DNA of 42,653 nucleotides from Nanobdellota archaeon (GTDB lineage Archaea; Nanobdellota; Nanobdellia; Pacearchaeales; GW2011-AR1). Shown piece after piece: positions 31,611-38,635 of this stretch. Position numbers and translations under genes: made by a program. The DNA lies in assembly GCA_024654565.1 (NCBI GenBank), contig JANLHM010000008.1, positions 1-42,653 of the forward strand, in the 5' to 3' direction. The notes below the pieces were generated by a model. The model worked only from the letters and a program-made list of their open reading frames with translations, searched no databases and was not told the DNA's origin. How positions within the stretch are numbered: position 1 is the stretch's first letter; each line of letters begins with the position of its first letter.

Positions 31611-32894
31611 ATGGCTAAAGGCAAACCAAGTATGAATATTGTTTTCGTTGGACATGTTGACGCAGGTAAGTCGACTTGTGTAGGTAGAATGATGTTTGAC
31701 GGTGGAGCAGTAACTGAGCAAGAAATGAAAAAGCTTAAAGAGGAAGCTGCAAAATACGGGAAAGCTGGTTTTGAATTTGCTTATGTTATGGACAACATTA
31801 AAGAAGAGAGGGAAAGAGGAGTAACTATTGACCTTGCTTATAAAAAATTAGTTACGGATAAATATGAAATTACAATTATTGATGCGCCAGGTCACAGAGA
31901 CTTTGTTAAAAACATGATTACAGGTGCTTCACAGGCTGATGCAGCATTTTTGGTTATTGCTGCTCCTTCAGGAGTTCAACCTCAGACGACTGAACACTTA
32001 TGGCTTCTTAGAACAATGGGTGTAAAGAACCTTTCAATTGCAGTTAACAAGATGGATGCAGTTGATTACAAAGAAGACAAATTTAATTCTGTTAAAGAAG
32101 ATGTTTCAAAACTTTTAAAACAGGTTGGAATAAACGCTGACGCGACCACTTTTGTTGCATGCTCTGGACTTCAGGGAGACAATATTCTTAAGAAGTCAGA
32201 TAAGATGCCATGGTATAAAGGACCAACAATAAGGGAACAAATCGATTTATTCCCAGCACCAGAAGTTCCTACAAATTTACCAATGAGGCTTCCAGTTCAA
32301 GATGTTTATGAAATTACGGGGATTGGAACTGTTCCAGTTGGAAAAGTTGAAACAGGTTTGTTAAAAGTTGGACAGAAGGTAAAGATTCTTCCTGGGAGAA
32401 CAGGTGAAGGTGTCCAGGGTGAAATTAAAACTATTGAAGCCCACCACGAAAGCCATTCTGAAGCACCAGCTGGAATGAACGTAGGGGTTAATATAAGGGG
32501 AATTGGTAAAAAGGATATTGCAAGGGGAGACGTTATTTGTGACGCTGCATTCCCAGTTCCAATTGTTGAAGAATTCATTGCTCAAATTGCGGTAATAAAT
32601 CACCCAACAGTTCTTGCAAAGGGATATACTCCAGTGTTCCATATTCACACTGCTCAGGTTCCATGCCAGTTTATTGAGCTAATTGCTCAAATTGATCCAA
32701 GAACAGGTGAAACAATAAAAGAACAGCCTGACTTCTTGAAAAACGGAGATGTTGCTAAAGTAAGAATTAAACCTCAGGGAAGACTCACTCTTGAAACTCA
32801 GAAGGATAATCCTTACATGGCAAGGTTTGCTGTTAGAGATGCTGGTGCAACTGTTGCAGCTGGTGTTTGCCTTGAGATTACTAAGAAAAAGTAA
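31611..32894 (+). CDS. tuf: Elongation factor EF-1 alpha
   Basis: 427 aa. GTPase motifs GHVDAGKST, DAPGHRDF, NKMD, with the long archaeal/eukaryotic switch insertion. It delivers aminoacyl-tRNA to the ribosome. TATA ATTTATAAATAT (about 31580-31590) places the start at the ATG of MAKGKPSMN. It is not adjacent to rps10 within the window. Confidence 0.97.
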   Translation: MAKGKPSMNIVFVGHVDAGKSTCVGRMMFDGGAVTEQEMKKLKEEAAKYGKAGFEFAYVMDNIKEERERGVTIDLAYKKLVTDKYEITIIDAPGHRDFVKNMITGASQADAAFLVIAAPSGVQPQTTEHLWLLRTMGVKNLSIAVNKMDAVDYKEDKFNSVKEDVSKLLKQVGINADATTFVACSGLQGDNILKKSDKMPWYKGPTIREQIDLFPAPEVPTNLPMRLPVQDVYEITGIGTVPVGKVETGLLKVGQKVKILPGRTGEGVQGEIKTIEAHHESHSEAPAGMNVGVNIRGIGKKDIARGDVICDAAFPVPIVEEFIAQIAVINHPTVLAKGYTPVFHIHTAQVPCQFIELIAQIDPRTGETIKEQPDFLKNGDVAKVRIKPQGRLTLETQKDNPYMARFAVRDAGATVAAGVCLEITKKK

Positions 32895-32954
32895 AATTTT
32901 AATTGTTCTGTAATTCCATAAATACTTATTAATCAGTTTTATTTTTTAATCCAA

Positions 32955-33029
32955 ATGAAAAAAAATAAATCTGAATTATTACGGAGATAAAGTTTTGGAA
33001 AACGCGAGATTAACTGCATGGGGAGACTG
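32955..33029 (+). pseudogene. Short ORF remnant with an A8 frameshift
   Basis: From the ATG at 32955 the frame closes after 11 codons. Skipping one A of the A8 run gives MKKINLNYYGDKVLENARL and a stop at 33027-33029, a more protein-like reading with its own TATA-like sequence upstream. It may be the surviving start of a lost gene, or chance. Confidence 0.2.
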
Positions 33030-33067
33030 ATGAATAATTTTTTAAACAATTTTAATTTAATTTTTTT

Positions 33068-33427
33068 ATGCAATATTTAGTTGATCCTAAAGAGTATTAT
33101 TCATGGGACATTACCAAAAAAATAGATTATGAATCAACTCTTACTGAAGAAGAAAAACTTCTTTTTATAGTTAAAAAGCAGGAGTATGACATAAAAACAT
33201 TTTTTGGGATTGAATTAAACACCCATGAGAAATGGGCTTTAAGAGTTTACAATCAGCGTCCAGACTCGCACGAGGTAATTCACAATTTCATGATGGATTA
33301 CTTTGGATTTAGTGTTCAGGAATTTTATTTAAACCCCTACGAAAATGATATCTACAAACACCCAAAAATTAAAGTCTATTTAAAAGAAAAGTCAAAGTTA
33401 TGGAGAGACGAAAGGGAATTAATTTAA
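33068..33427 (+). CDS. Unknown soluble protein
   Basis: 119 aa with many aromatic and acidic residues (YLVDPKEYYSWDIT, RPDSHEVIHNFMMDYFGF). No recognised family, no membrane segment. The start ATG follows an AT-rich stretch with no clear ribosome binding site. Confidence 0.6.
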   Translation: MQYLVDPKEYYSWDITKKIDYESTLTEEEKLLFIVKKQEYDIKTFFGIELNTHEKWALRVYNQRPDSHEVIHNFMMDYFGFSVQEFYLNPYENDIYKHPKIKVYLKEKSKLWRDERELI

Positions 33428-33488
33428 TTTCCATCATATTTAATAATAAACAAAAATGCTTAAATAGTCAGAATTTGTGGATTTCTTC

Positions 33489-33755
33489 ATGAGACAAATT
33501 GATAGTAAAAAGGGGATGACTGCTTTCTTTGAAAAACATCTTGAAAATGGCCAAAATGCCGAGGAGCTTTATTCTGTTCTACTTAATCAGGGTTACCCAA
33601 AAAGTATAATTAATGACGGATATAATCAGGCTTTAATAAACATAAGGCAGAAAAAAGAAGCAGAAACTCCTAAAGTTGAAACTCCAGAAATAGAAATTGT
33701 GACTGAAACTCCTGAGAGAAAAAGTTTCTTTCAAAGAATTTTCAAAAAGAATTAG
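33489..33755 (+). CDS. Small unknown protein with acidic-Pro/Thr tail
   Basis: 88 aa from the ATG at 33489. The first 55 residues are a small helical domain (NAEELYSVLLNQGYPKSIINDGY) similar in feel to UBA-like or SHOCT-type helices in which repeated Gly-Tyr/Pro kinks occur. Then comes a PT/E-rich linker (ETPKVETPEIEIV) and a basic aromatic end SFFQRIFKKN that could bind membrane. Function unknown. Confidence 0.6.
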   Translation: MRQIDSKKGMTAFFEKHLENGQNAEELYSVLLNQGYPKSIINDGYNQALINIRQKKEAETPKVETPEIEIVTETPERKSFFQRIFKKN

Positions 33756-33813
33756 TCTTTTATTTTTTAAAAAACATAAAAATCCTTAAATACTTGAAGT
33801 AATTTTTATACAG

Positions 33814-34374
33814 ATGTTAACTAAAAATATGTTAAAGCAAGAGGTTGAAAGTTTCCTTAATGGAAAGGGGGATTTTGTCCAAATTGACCACCTGACCCGA
33901 TACCTTAAACTTATGCCTCCCCTTGAAATGAGAAAGTTTGCCCACCTTAAACTTGCCGGAATTTATATGAATAAAGAGATGTACCCGAGTGCTGCTGAAT
34001 CGTTTAAAAATGCAGCAGTTAACACTATTACGTTCAGGGAAAAACAGGAGAACTTTTTAAAAGAAGCTAAAGCACTGATCATGGCTTTAAGACTCGACGA
34101 AAGCGACAAGGCACTAAAAAAGGCACTTGACGAAGGAGCTCAAAGTGAAAAAGACAAATTGTATTCTGAGATTGTTGACTTTTATAAAAAACAGATTTTA
34201 GTACTTGAAAAAAAAGATAAACCTGGAAACCTTGTCAAACTATGTGAAAAATTTATGAAGTTAAAGACAAATGACCTTGACAAAGAAGAAGTAAAAAATA
34301 AGCTCCTTAATCTTTACACTAGACTTGGAAGGACAAAGGATTACCAGATTTTAAAGGACCTTGGAAGGACTTGA
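33814..34374 (+). CDS. TPR-like helical protein
   Basis: 186 aa, all-helical. RKFAHLKLAGIYMNKEMYPSA and AESFKNAAVN look like one TPR hairpin, and further pairs follow (ALIMALRLDESDKALKKAL). No catalytic motif. Likely a protein-binding scaffold. Its last 24 bases overlap the end of the convergent gene. Confidence 0.65.
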   Translation: MLTKNMLKQEVESFLNGKGDFVQIDHLTRYLKLMPPLEMRKFAHLKLAGIYMNKEMYPSAAESFKNAAVNTITFREKQENFLKEAKALIMALRLDESDKALKKALDEGAQSEKDKLYSEIVDFYKKQILVLEKKDKPGNLVKLCEKFMKLKTNDLDKEEVKNKLLNLYTRLGRTKDYQILKDLGRT

Positions 34375-34827
34375 AAAAAATCTAAAACCAAACTTTAAAT
34401 TTTTATTGAATTCATTTTCGTAAATTTCTTGTGGCCTTTGTGGATGACTTTTCTCGTAGTTAAGAACTTTAACCATCTCTTTTTTTGGAGAATATTTTAT
34501 CACTAATTTATAAAGCCTGTCTTTATCTTCTGGTGGATCCAAATCCCCAATAGAAAGAAAGTGAATGTTAAGAGGAAATTCAAATTCGGCACTTAAATCT
34601 AAAAATTTTCCTTTTTTAGAATCAATTTTTTCAAAAATAACCGAATTCTCAATTTGAACAACTGCTGAATTGTAAAAAATTAACCCCATTGGAAGCATGT
34701 TTTTTGTTGGTTCTATAAAACTACGGTTATCAAGAAAGTCCTTAATAGTTCCAACAGAATACCAATTTGGCCAGAATACAGCGGACTTAACTCCCTTCTT
34801 TTGAGCTAATTTTTTTAGGTCTATCAT
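34351..34827 (-). CDS. Unknown protein
   Basis: 158 aa, not recognised. The basic N-terminus (DLKKLAQKKGVKSAVFWPNW) is followed by a beta-rich region with GDLDPPEDKDRLYKLVIKY. Convergent with the TPR-like gene and overlapping it by 24 bases. Divergent from the dnaG transcription unit. Confidence 0.6.
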   Translation of the reverse strand: MIDLKKLAQKKGVKSAVFWPNWYSVGTIKDFLDNRSFIEPTKNMLPMGLIFYNSAVVQIENSVIFEKIDSKKGKFLDLSAEFEFPLNIHFLSIGDLDPPEDKDRLYKLVIKYSPKKEMVKVLNYEKSHPQRPQEIYENEFNKNLKFGFRFFSSPSKVL

Positions 34828-34864
34828 TTTTGTAAATTTTTTATAATAAAACTAGATTAAGACA

Positions 34865-35080
34865 AGTTTTATAAATTTACCCCAAAACTTCAAAAAAAAG
34901 ATGACACAATATTTAAAAAGCCGTTACCCCATAGTAATTCATTAGAAAAATACGCGAATAGGTATTATCTCACAATCACATTCACTCGTCCAAACTTTGT
35001 ATGTTTAGAAGTTAAAAGAAGTATTTTTCTAAGAAATCCTTTAAGGATTTAATAAATTAAACAGGAGAAAAAGAAAAAAA
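34865..35080 (+). promoter_or_regulatory. dnaG promoter and unusually long leader
   Basis: The only good TATA (TTTTATAAATT near 34869-34879) is about 200 bases before the dnaG ATG, so the leader would be near 180 nt. It contains a palindrome AAATCCTTTAAGGATTT at 35034-35050 and a GGAG sequence at 35064-35067 with a long spacing to the start. No ORF of note. A regulatory leader is possible. Confidence 0.4.
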
Positions 35081-36235
35081 ATGGCTAAAGTAAGTCCAGT
35101 ATCGATTAAATATATGATACATGCAAACCTTAATGCTGAAGGGTCTTTAGAAAAACCTGACGTTATAGGAGCCCTTTTTGGGCAGACTGAAGGTCTTCTT
35201 GGGGCTGACCTTGAAATGAGAGAACTTCAGAAAGAAGGTAAAATTGGAAGGATAGAGGTTGAACTTGAAAAGCAGGAAAAAAGAACTGTTGGAGTGATAA
35301 AGATTCCAACTGCTCTTGACCAGTCTGAAACAACCCTTATTGCTGCTGCTATTGAAACAATTGAAAGAGTCGGTCCATGTGACGCACAGATTGAAATTGA
35401 AAAAATTGAAGATGTGCGTGGAAACAAAAGGGACTACATCCTTGAAAGGGCAAAAAAGCTCATGATGGGTATTGAAGGCTCAACAGATTCAAGAGACATT
35501 TCAAATCAGATTAAAGACTCTACAAAGATTGCCGGAGTAAAGGAATATGGGAAAAGTAAGCTTGCATACGGGGGAGACCTTGAGAGTAAAGAGCTCATTG
35601 TTGTTGAAGGAAGGGCTGATGTTGTAAATCTTGTGCGTGCCGGGATAAACAATGTTATCGGAATGAACGGAACAAAGCTTCCTGACGAAATCAAAGAATT
35701 GGGTAAGGAAAAAGAAATTACTCTTTTTGTTGATGGAGACAGAGGCGGAAAACTTATTGCCCAGAACGTTTGCGAAAATGCAAATATTAAGTATATTGCT
35801 GTTGCACCAGATGGGAAAGAAGTTGAAGAGCTTACTTCAAAAGAAATTTTAATGAATTTAAGGAAAAAAGTCCCGGCCAGGGACTTTTTTTCATTTTTTG
35901 AAAGAAATTCAAAATTTAATGACAACAAAACAAAAGAGGATTACAATGAAAAAATAGAATTAAGTGCTGAAGACAGGGAAAAACTAAAAGAAATCTCAAA
36001 AAATCTTAAGGGAAGTGGAAAAGCATTATTTTTGGATAAATTTCTAAATGAATTAAGAAGTGTTTCACCAAGGGCAGTACCTTCATCCCTTAAAAGGGGA
36101 GGGGTTCCAATAATTGTTCTTGATGGTTCTGCAACGGGAATGATTGTAAAGTCGGCTGAAGGGGCAGGTGTTCAAGTTATTGTTGCAAAAAATTTTCAGA
36201 CTACAGACACAAAAATAAAATTATTAAGTCTGTAA
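35081..36235 (+). CDS. dnaG: Archaeal DnaG primase-like protein
   Basis: 384 aa. The TOPRIM domain in the middle has VVEGRADVVNL (catalytic Glu), MNGTKLPDE and FVDGDRGGKL (Asp pair). The archaeal N-terminal domain begins SPVSIKYMIHANL. There is no zinc-binding primase N-terminus or DnaB-binding domain, as usual for archaeal DnaG, which associates with the exosome and is oligo(A)-related. A GGAG ribosome binding site lies 14 bases upstream. Confidence 0.95.
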   Translation: MAKVSPVSIKYMIHANLNAEGSLEKPDVIGALFGQTEGLLGADLEMRELQKEGKIGRIEVELEKQEKRTVGVIKIPTALDQSETTLIAAAIETIERVGPCDAQIEIEKIEDVRGNKRDYILERAKKLMMGIEGSTDSRDISNQIKDSTKIAGVKEYGKSKLAYGGDLESKELIVVEGRADVVNLVRAGINNVIGMNGTKLPDEIKELGKEKEITLFVDGDRGGKLIAQNVCENANIKYIAVAPDGKEVEELTSKEILMNLRKKVPARDFFSFFERNSKFNDNKTKEDYNEKIELSAEDREKLKEISKNLKGSGKALFLDKFLNELRSVSPRAVPSSLKRGGVPIIVLDGSATGMIVKSAEGAGVQVIVAKNFQTTDTKIKLLSL

Positions 36236-36465
36236 AATTTTATTTTTCTAGGTTAAGGTAAATTTTTAGAGTACAAACTTAACGTTTGCGGATATTGGAA
36301 TTTTTGTTAAGACCAAAAAAGATTTGAGGTGCAGGAACGCTGTCTTAAAGAGGGCAGTCAAGTAAAAAAAGTAAAAGTATTGATTAAGAAAAACATTTTT
36401 TACAGTGTTTCGCAGTAAGCTGTGTTTCATACCCAATAAATTAGCAATGTTAACTCAGCAGGCTA

Positions 36466-36723
36466 TTGGCCAAGAATCATGTTGGAGGAAAAACTGAAGA
36501 ATCGGGTGACAACAGCCAATTAATTCTTGGATTGTATGAGCTAGAAAATCCAACAGGAATAGTGACAATTCCAAATAGAGAAGTTTTACCTAAAAATTTA
36601 GAGTTATTAATGGGTCAATTGTCTGAAGGTATTGTTGTAGCGTCAAAATCCTTTTTTGACGAAAGGTCAGTTGAATTTGCAACAAAATCAAAAGACGAAA
36701 TGATTACTGAATATTTTAAATAA
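36466..36723 (+). CDS. Possible small protein, TTG start
   Basis: 85 aa. The start is taken as TTG (MAKNHVGGKTEESG); there is no in-frame ATG before the upstream stop at 36451. Codon use and composition are protein-like (NPTGIVTIPNREVLPKNLELL) but no family is recognised. A weak TATA-like AATAAATTA is about 30 bases upstream. It lies in an otherwise gene-free kilobase. Confidence 0.45.
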   Translation: MAKNHVGGKTEESGDNSQLILGLYELENPTGIVTIPNREVLPKNLELLMGQLSEGIVVASKSFFDERSVEFATKSKDEMITEYFK

Positions 36724-36762
36724 GTTTTACTTCTACTCCTATCAATCGGGCGTCACAATAAT

Positions 36763-36939
36763 TAAAACCCCAATTTTGCAGGTTAACAAGCTTTCTTTAT
36801 TAAGACTGGAAAATTCTACCAAGATTTACAGTTAAAAGTGCTTGTTAAATGTCCTGAATGACATTTTTGGAAAAATAAGAAAAAAATATTCTTCAAAAGT
36901 GACTTTCCTAAACTGTTTTTTGGAAGATTGGGGTTTTTA
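36763..36939 (+). ncRNA. Candidate structured RNA or small inverted-repeat element
   Basis: Nested complementary segments: AAAACCCCAAT (36764-36774) with ATTGGGGTTTT (36927-36937) closing a 177-base unit; TTAACAAGC (36783-36791) with GCTTGTTAA (36840-36848); AAATGTC (36847-36853) with GACATTT (36860-36866), sharing two bases with the previous stem; and AAGAA/TTCTT near 36880. No ORF spans it. The outer repeat abuts TA at both ends, so a MITE-like element is the alternative. I do not recognise RNase P, SRP or snoRNA features. Confidence 0.35.
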
Positions 36940-37221
36940 GTTCAATTGAATAAGTAGTACGGATTGTAAAGGACACCTCGTACTAAAGTTTGTAAAAAAT
37001 ATAAAGGCACATTCAAAGGGACGTCAAAAGAGTAATAGGACAAATTATTGACAAATCTTTCTAAAAACAAAAGAATTACAATCATTTAAAAAAGTCACTT
37101 GACAAGATACTAAAAGGTCCGGTTGATAGGAAAAACATACACTAATCCTTTTAATGTAACTCTTTGTTCCGACACATGGTAAAAATATTGTTACTTTATA
37201 ATTAACTAATTTTGTCATTAC
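36940..37221 (+). other. Gene-free AT-rich spacer
   Basis: No coding sequence. One hairpin, TAGTACG (36955-36961) with CGTACTA (36979-36985), is visible. The remainder shows only T-rich and A-rich runs up to the promoter of the following surface-protein gene. Confidence 0.5.
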
Positions 37222-37278
37222 CGTAAAGTTTATAAAGAAATTTTACGACCAAGTTATAACGAAAAACAATGTTTTTCG
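37222..37278 (+). promoter_or_regulatory. Surface-protein promoter with flanking inverted repeat and 5' hairpin leader
   Basis: The TATA box TTTATAAA (37229-37236) lies between CGTAAA (37222-37227) and TTTACG (37242-37247), an inverted pair that could be an operator. The expected transcript start near 37256-37260 coincides with a perfect hairpin CGAAAAAC-AAT-GTTTTTCG (37260-37278), leaving 9 bases to the ATG at 37288. A 5' terminal stem of this kind would stabilise the message. Confidence 0.55.
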
Positions 37279-37287
37279 GGTAATTAA

Positions 37288-38544
37288 ATGAAAACAAAAA
37301 AAGCAAAAATGAATAGAAAAAACCTGGTGGTTACTTTTTGTGCATTTGCACTTGTTTTATTCCTTCTCGCTAGTGTTAGCGCTGGGGATATAGCAAATAG
37401 TTACCAAGTTACTGTTGATGGAATTTCAGTTATTGGGGATTCCGGTTCAGACCCTTCAGTTCCTAGACCAACTGTTGCAGTTGTTGCGGGAGAAGAGTTT
37501 GTTCTTAAAGTATATTTTACTTCAATAGTATTCGACACAGATGTTGTAGTTGAAGCAACGGTTGATGGTGAAAAAGTTAGTTTTGACGGAAAAACAGCAG
37601 TTTTTGATGTTGAAAATAACTCTCAGTACAAGAAAACTTTGGTTATGAAAGTTCCATACGAACTTAAAGACCAACTTTCTGATGAGTTGACTCTTTCTAT
37701 TGAAATAGATGGAAAGAATCATAAAACAACTATCCCGGACATCACTTTGAAGGTTCAAAGACCCTCATATAATGTTGATGTTAAATCTGTATCTACACCA
37801 AGTACTGTTACTGCAGGGCAAGAATTTCCTGTGGAAATTGTACTAAAAAACATCGGTTACAATGATTTGGACGATGTGTATGTCTCAGCTGCTATAAGTG
37901 AATTGGGCGTTGTTCAGGGACCTAAATGGTTCGGCGACATCGTTTCACTTGAAAACTGCGACAACGACTGTGAAGAAGAAGACACTGTTCTTGGAACACT
38001 TTATTTAAGAGTTCCTTACAATGTTGAACCTGGTGTTTACGAACTTGAAGTGATGGTGCAAAATGATGACCTTACTATGGTTAAAACAAAACAAATTGTT
38101 ATTTCGAATGATTTCGTGAATAACATTTTAATTACATCTACAAAGCAGACTGTTGCTGTAGGTGAAGAAGCTTCATACGACCTTTTGATTGTGAACCCAA
38201 CTGATAACGTGAAAGCGTATAGAATCGTTACAGATGGGGACGTTCTTTCTCCATCTCAATCTGTTGTTGCTGTTCCTTCAGGATCAAGCGCTACAGTTGA
38301 CATCTCAGGAAGTGCAGACAAAGCCGGAAAATACAACTTCAATGTATATGTATTTGACGGAGACGTCCTTGTGAAGACAATTCCCCTAGAACTTGAAGTA
38401 GAAGGAAACTCCTCTTCGAGTACAATTGTTGTATTGACAATTGTTCTTGCAATAATCTTCTTAGTGTTGTTAGTTGTTTTAATCGTACTTTTAAGTAGAA
38501 AACCAGAAAAAACTACAGAAGACTTCGGCGAAAGTTATTACTAA
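37288..38544 (+). CDS. Secreted, C-terminally anchored surface protein with Ig-like (CARDB-type) domains
   Basis: 418 aa. A signal peptide covers about residues 10-32 (VVTFCAFALVLFLLASVSAG). Beta-rich repeats follow: one near 35-150, one starting PSYNVDVKSVSTPSTV that fits CARDB/APHP domains, and a third from about residue 285. A single membrane helix (residues 382-407) and a short acidic cytosolic tail end the protein. A likely cell-envelope component. GC content is a little higher and codons are more optimal than in the orphans, which with its leader hairpin suggests strong expression. Confidence 0.75.
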   Translation: MKTKKAKMNRKNLVVTFCAFALVLFLLASVSAGDIANSYQVTVDGISVIGDSGSDPSVPRPTVAVVAGEEFVLKVYFTSIVFDTDVVVEATVDGEKVSFDGKTAVFDVENNSQYKKTLVMKVPYELKDQLSDELTLSIEIDGKNHKTTIPDITLKVQRPSYNVDVKSVSTPSTVTAGQEFPVEIVLKNIGYNDLDDVYVSAAISELGVVQGPKWFGDIVSLENCDNDCEEEDTVLGTLYLRVPYNVEPGVYELEVMVQNDDLTMVKTKQIVISNDFVNNILITSTKQTVAVGEEASYDLLIVNPTDNVKAYRIVTDGDVLSPSQSVVAVPSGSSATVDISGSADKAGKYNFNVYVFDGDVLVKTIPLELEVEGNSSSSTIVVLTIVLAIIFLVLLVVLIVLLSRKPEKTTEDFGESYY

Positions 38545-38635
38545 CTTTCCTTAATTTTTTTATTTTTTATTTTTAGAAAACGGGGGGACCCGAAAACCCC
38601 TTTTATTTTTTATTATATTCTTAGGTGTCCTTAGA
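38545..38635. terminator. Bidirectional terminator region
   Basis: This lies between convergent genes. T-rich tracts (TTTTTTATTTTTTATTTTT from about 38564) follow the surface-protein stop, then GGGG near 38584 can pair with CCCC at 38597-38600 across a short loop and is again followed by T-runs. Archaeal termination uses such T-tracts. Confidence 0.5.

Noticed and set aside
36466-36560. RNase P or SRP RNA signal (GGAGGAAA, GGGTGACAACAGCC)
   Set aside because: The surrounding helices of those RNAs are absent and the same bases are read as plausible codons.
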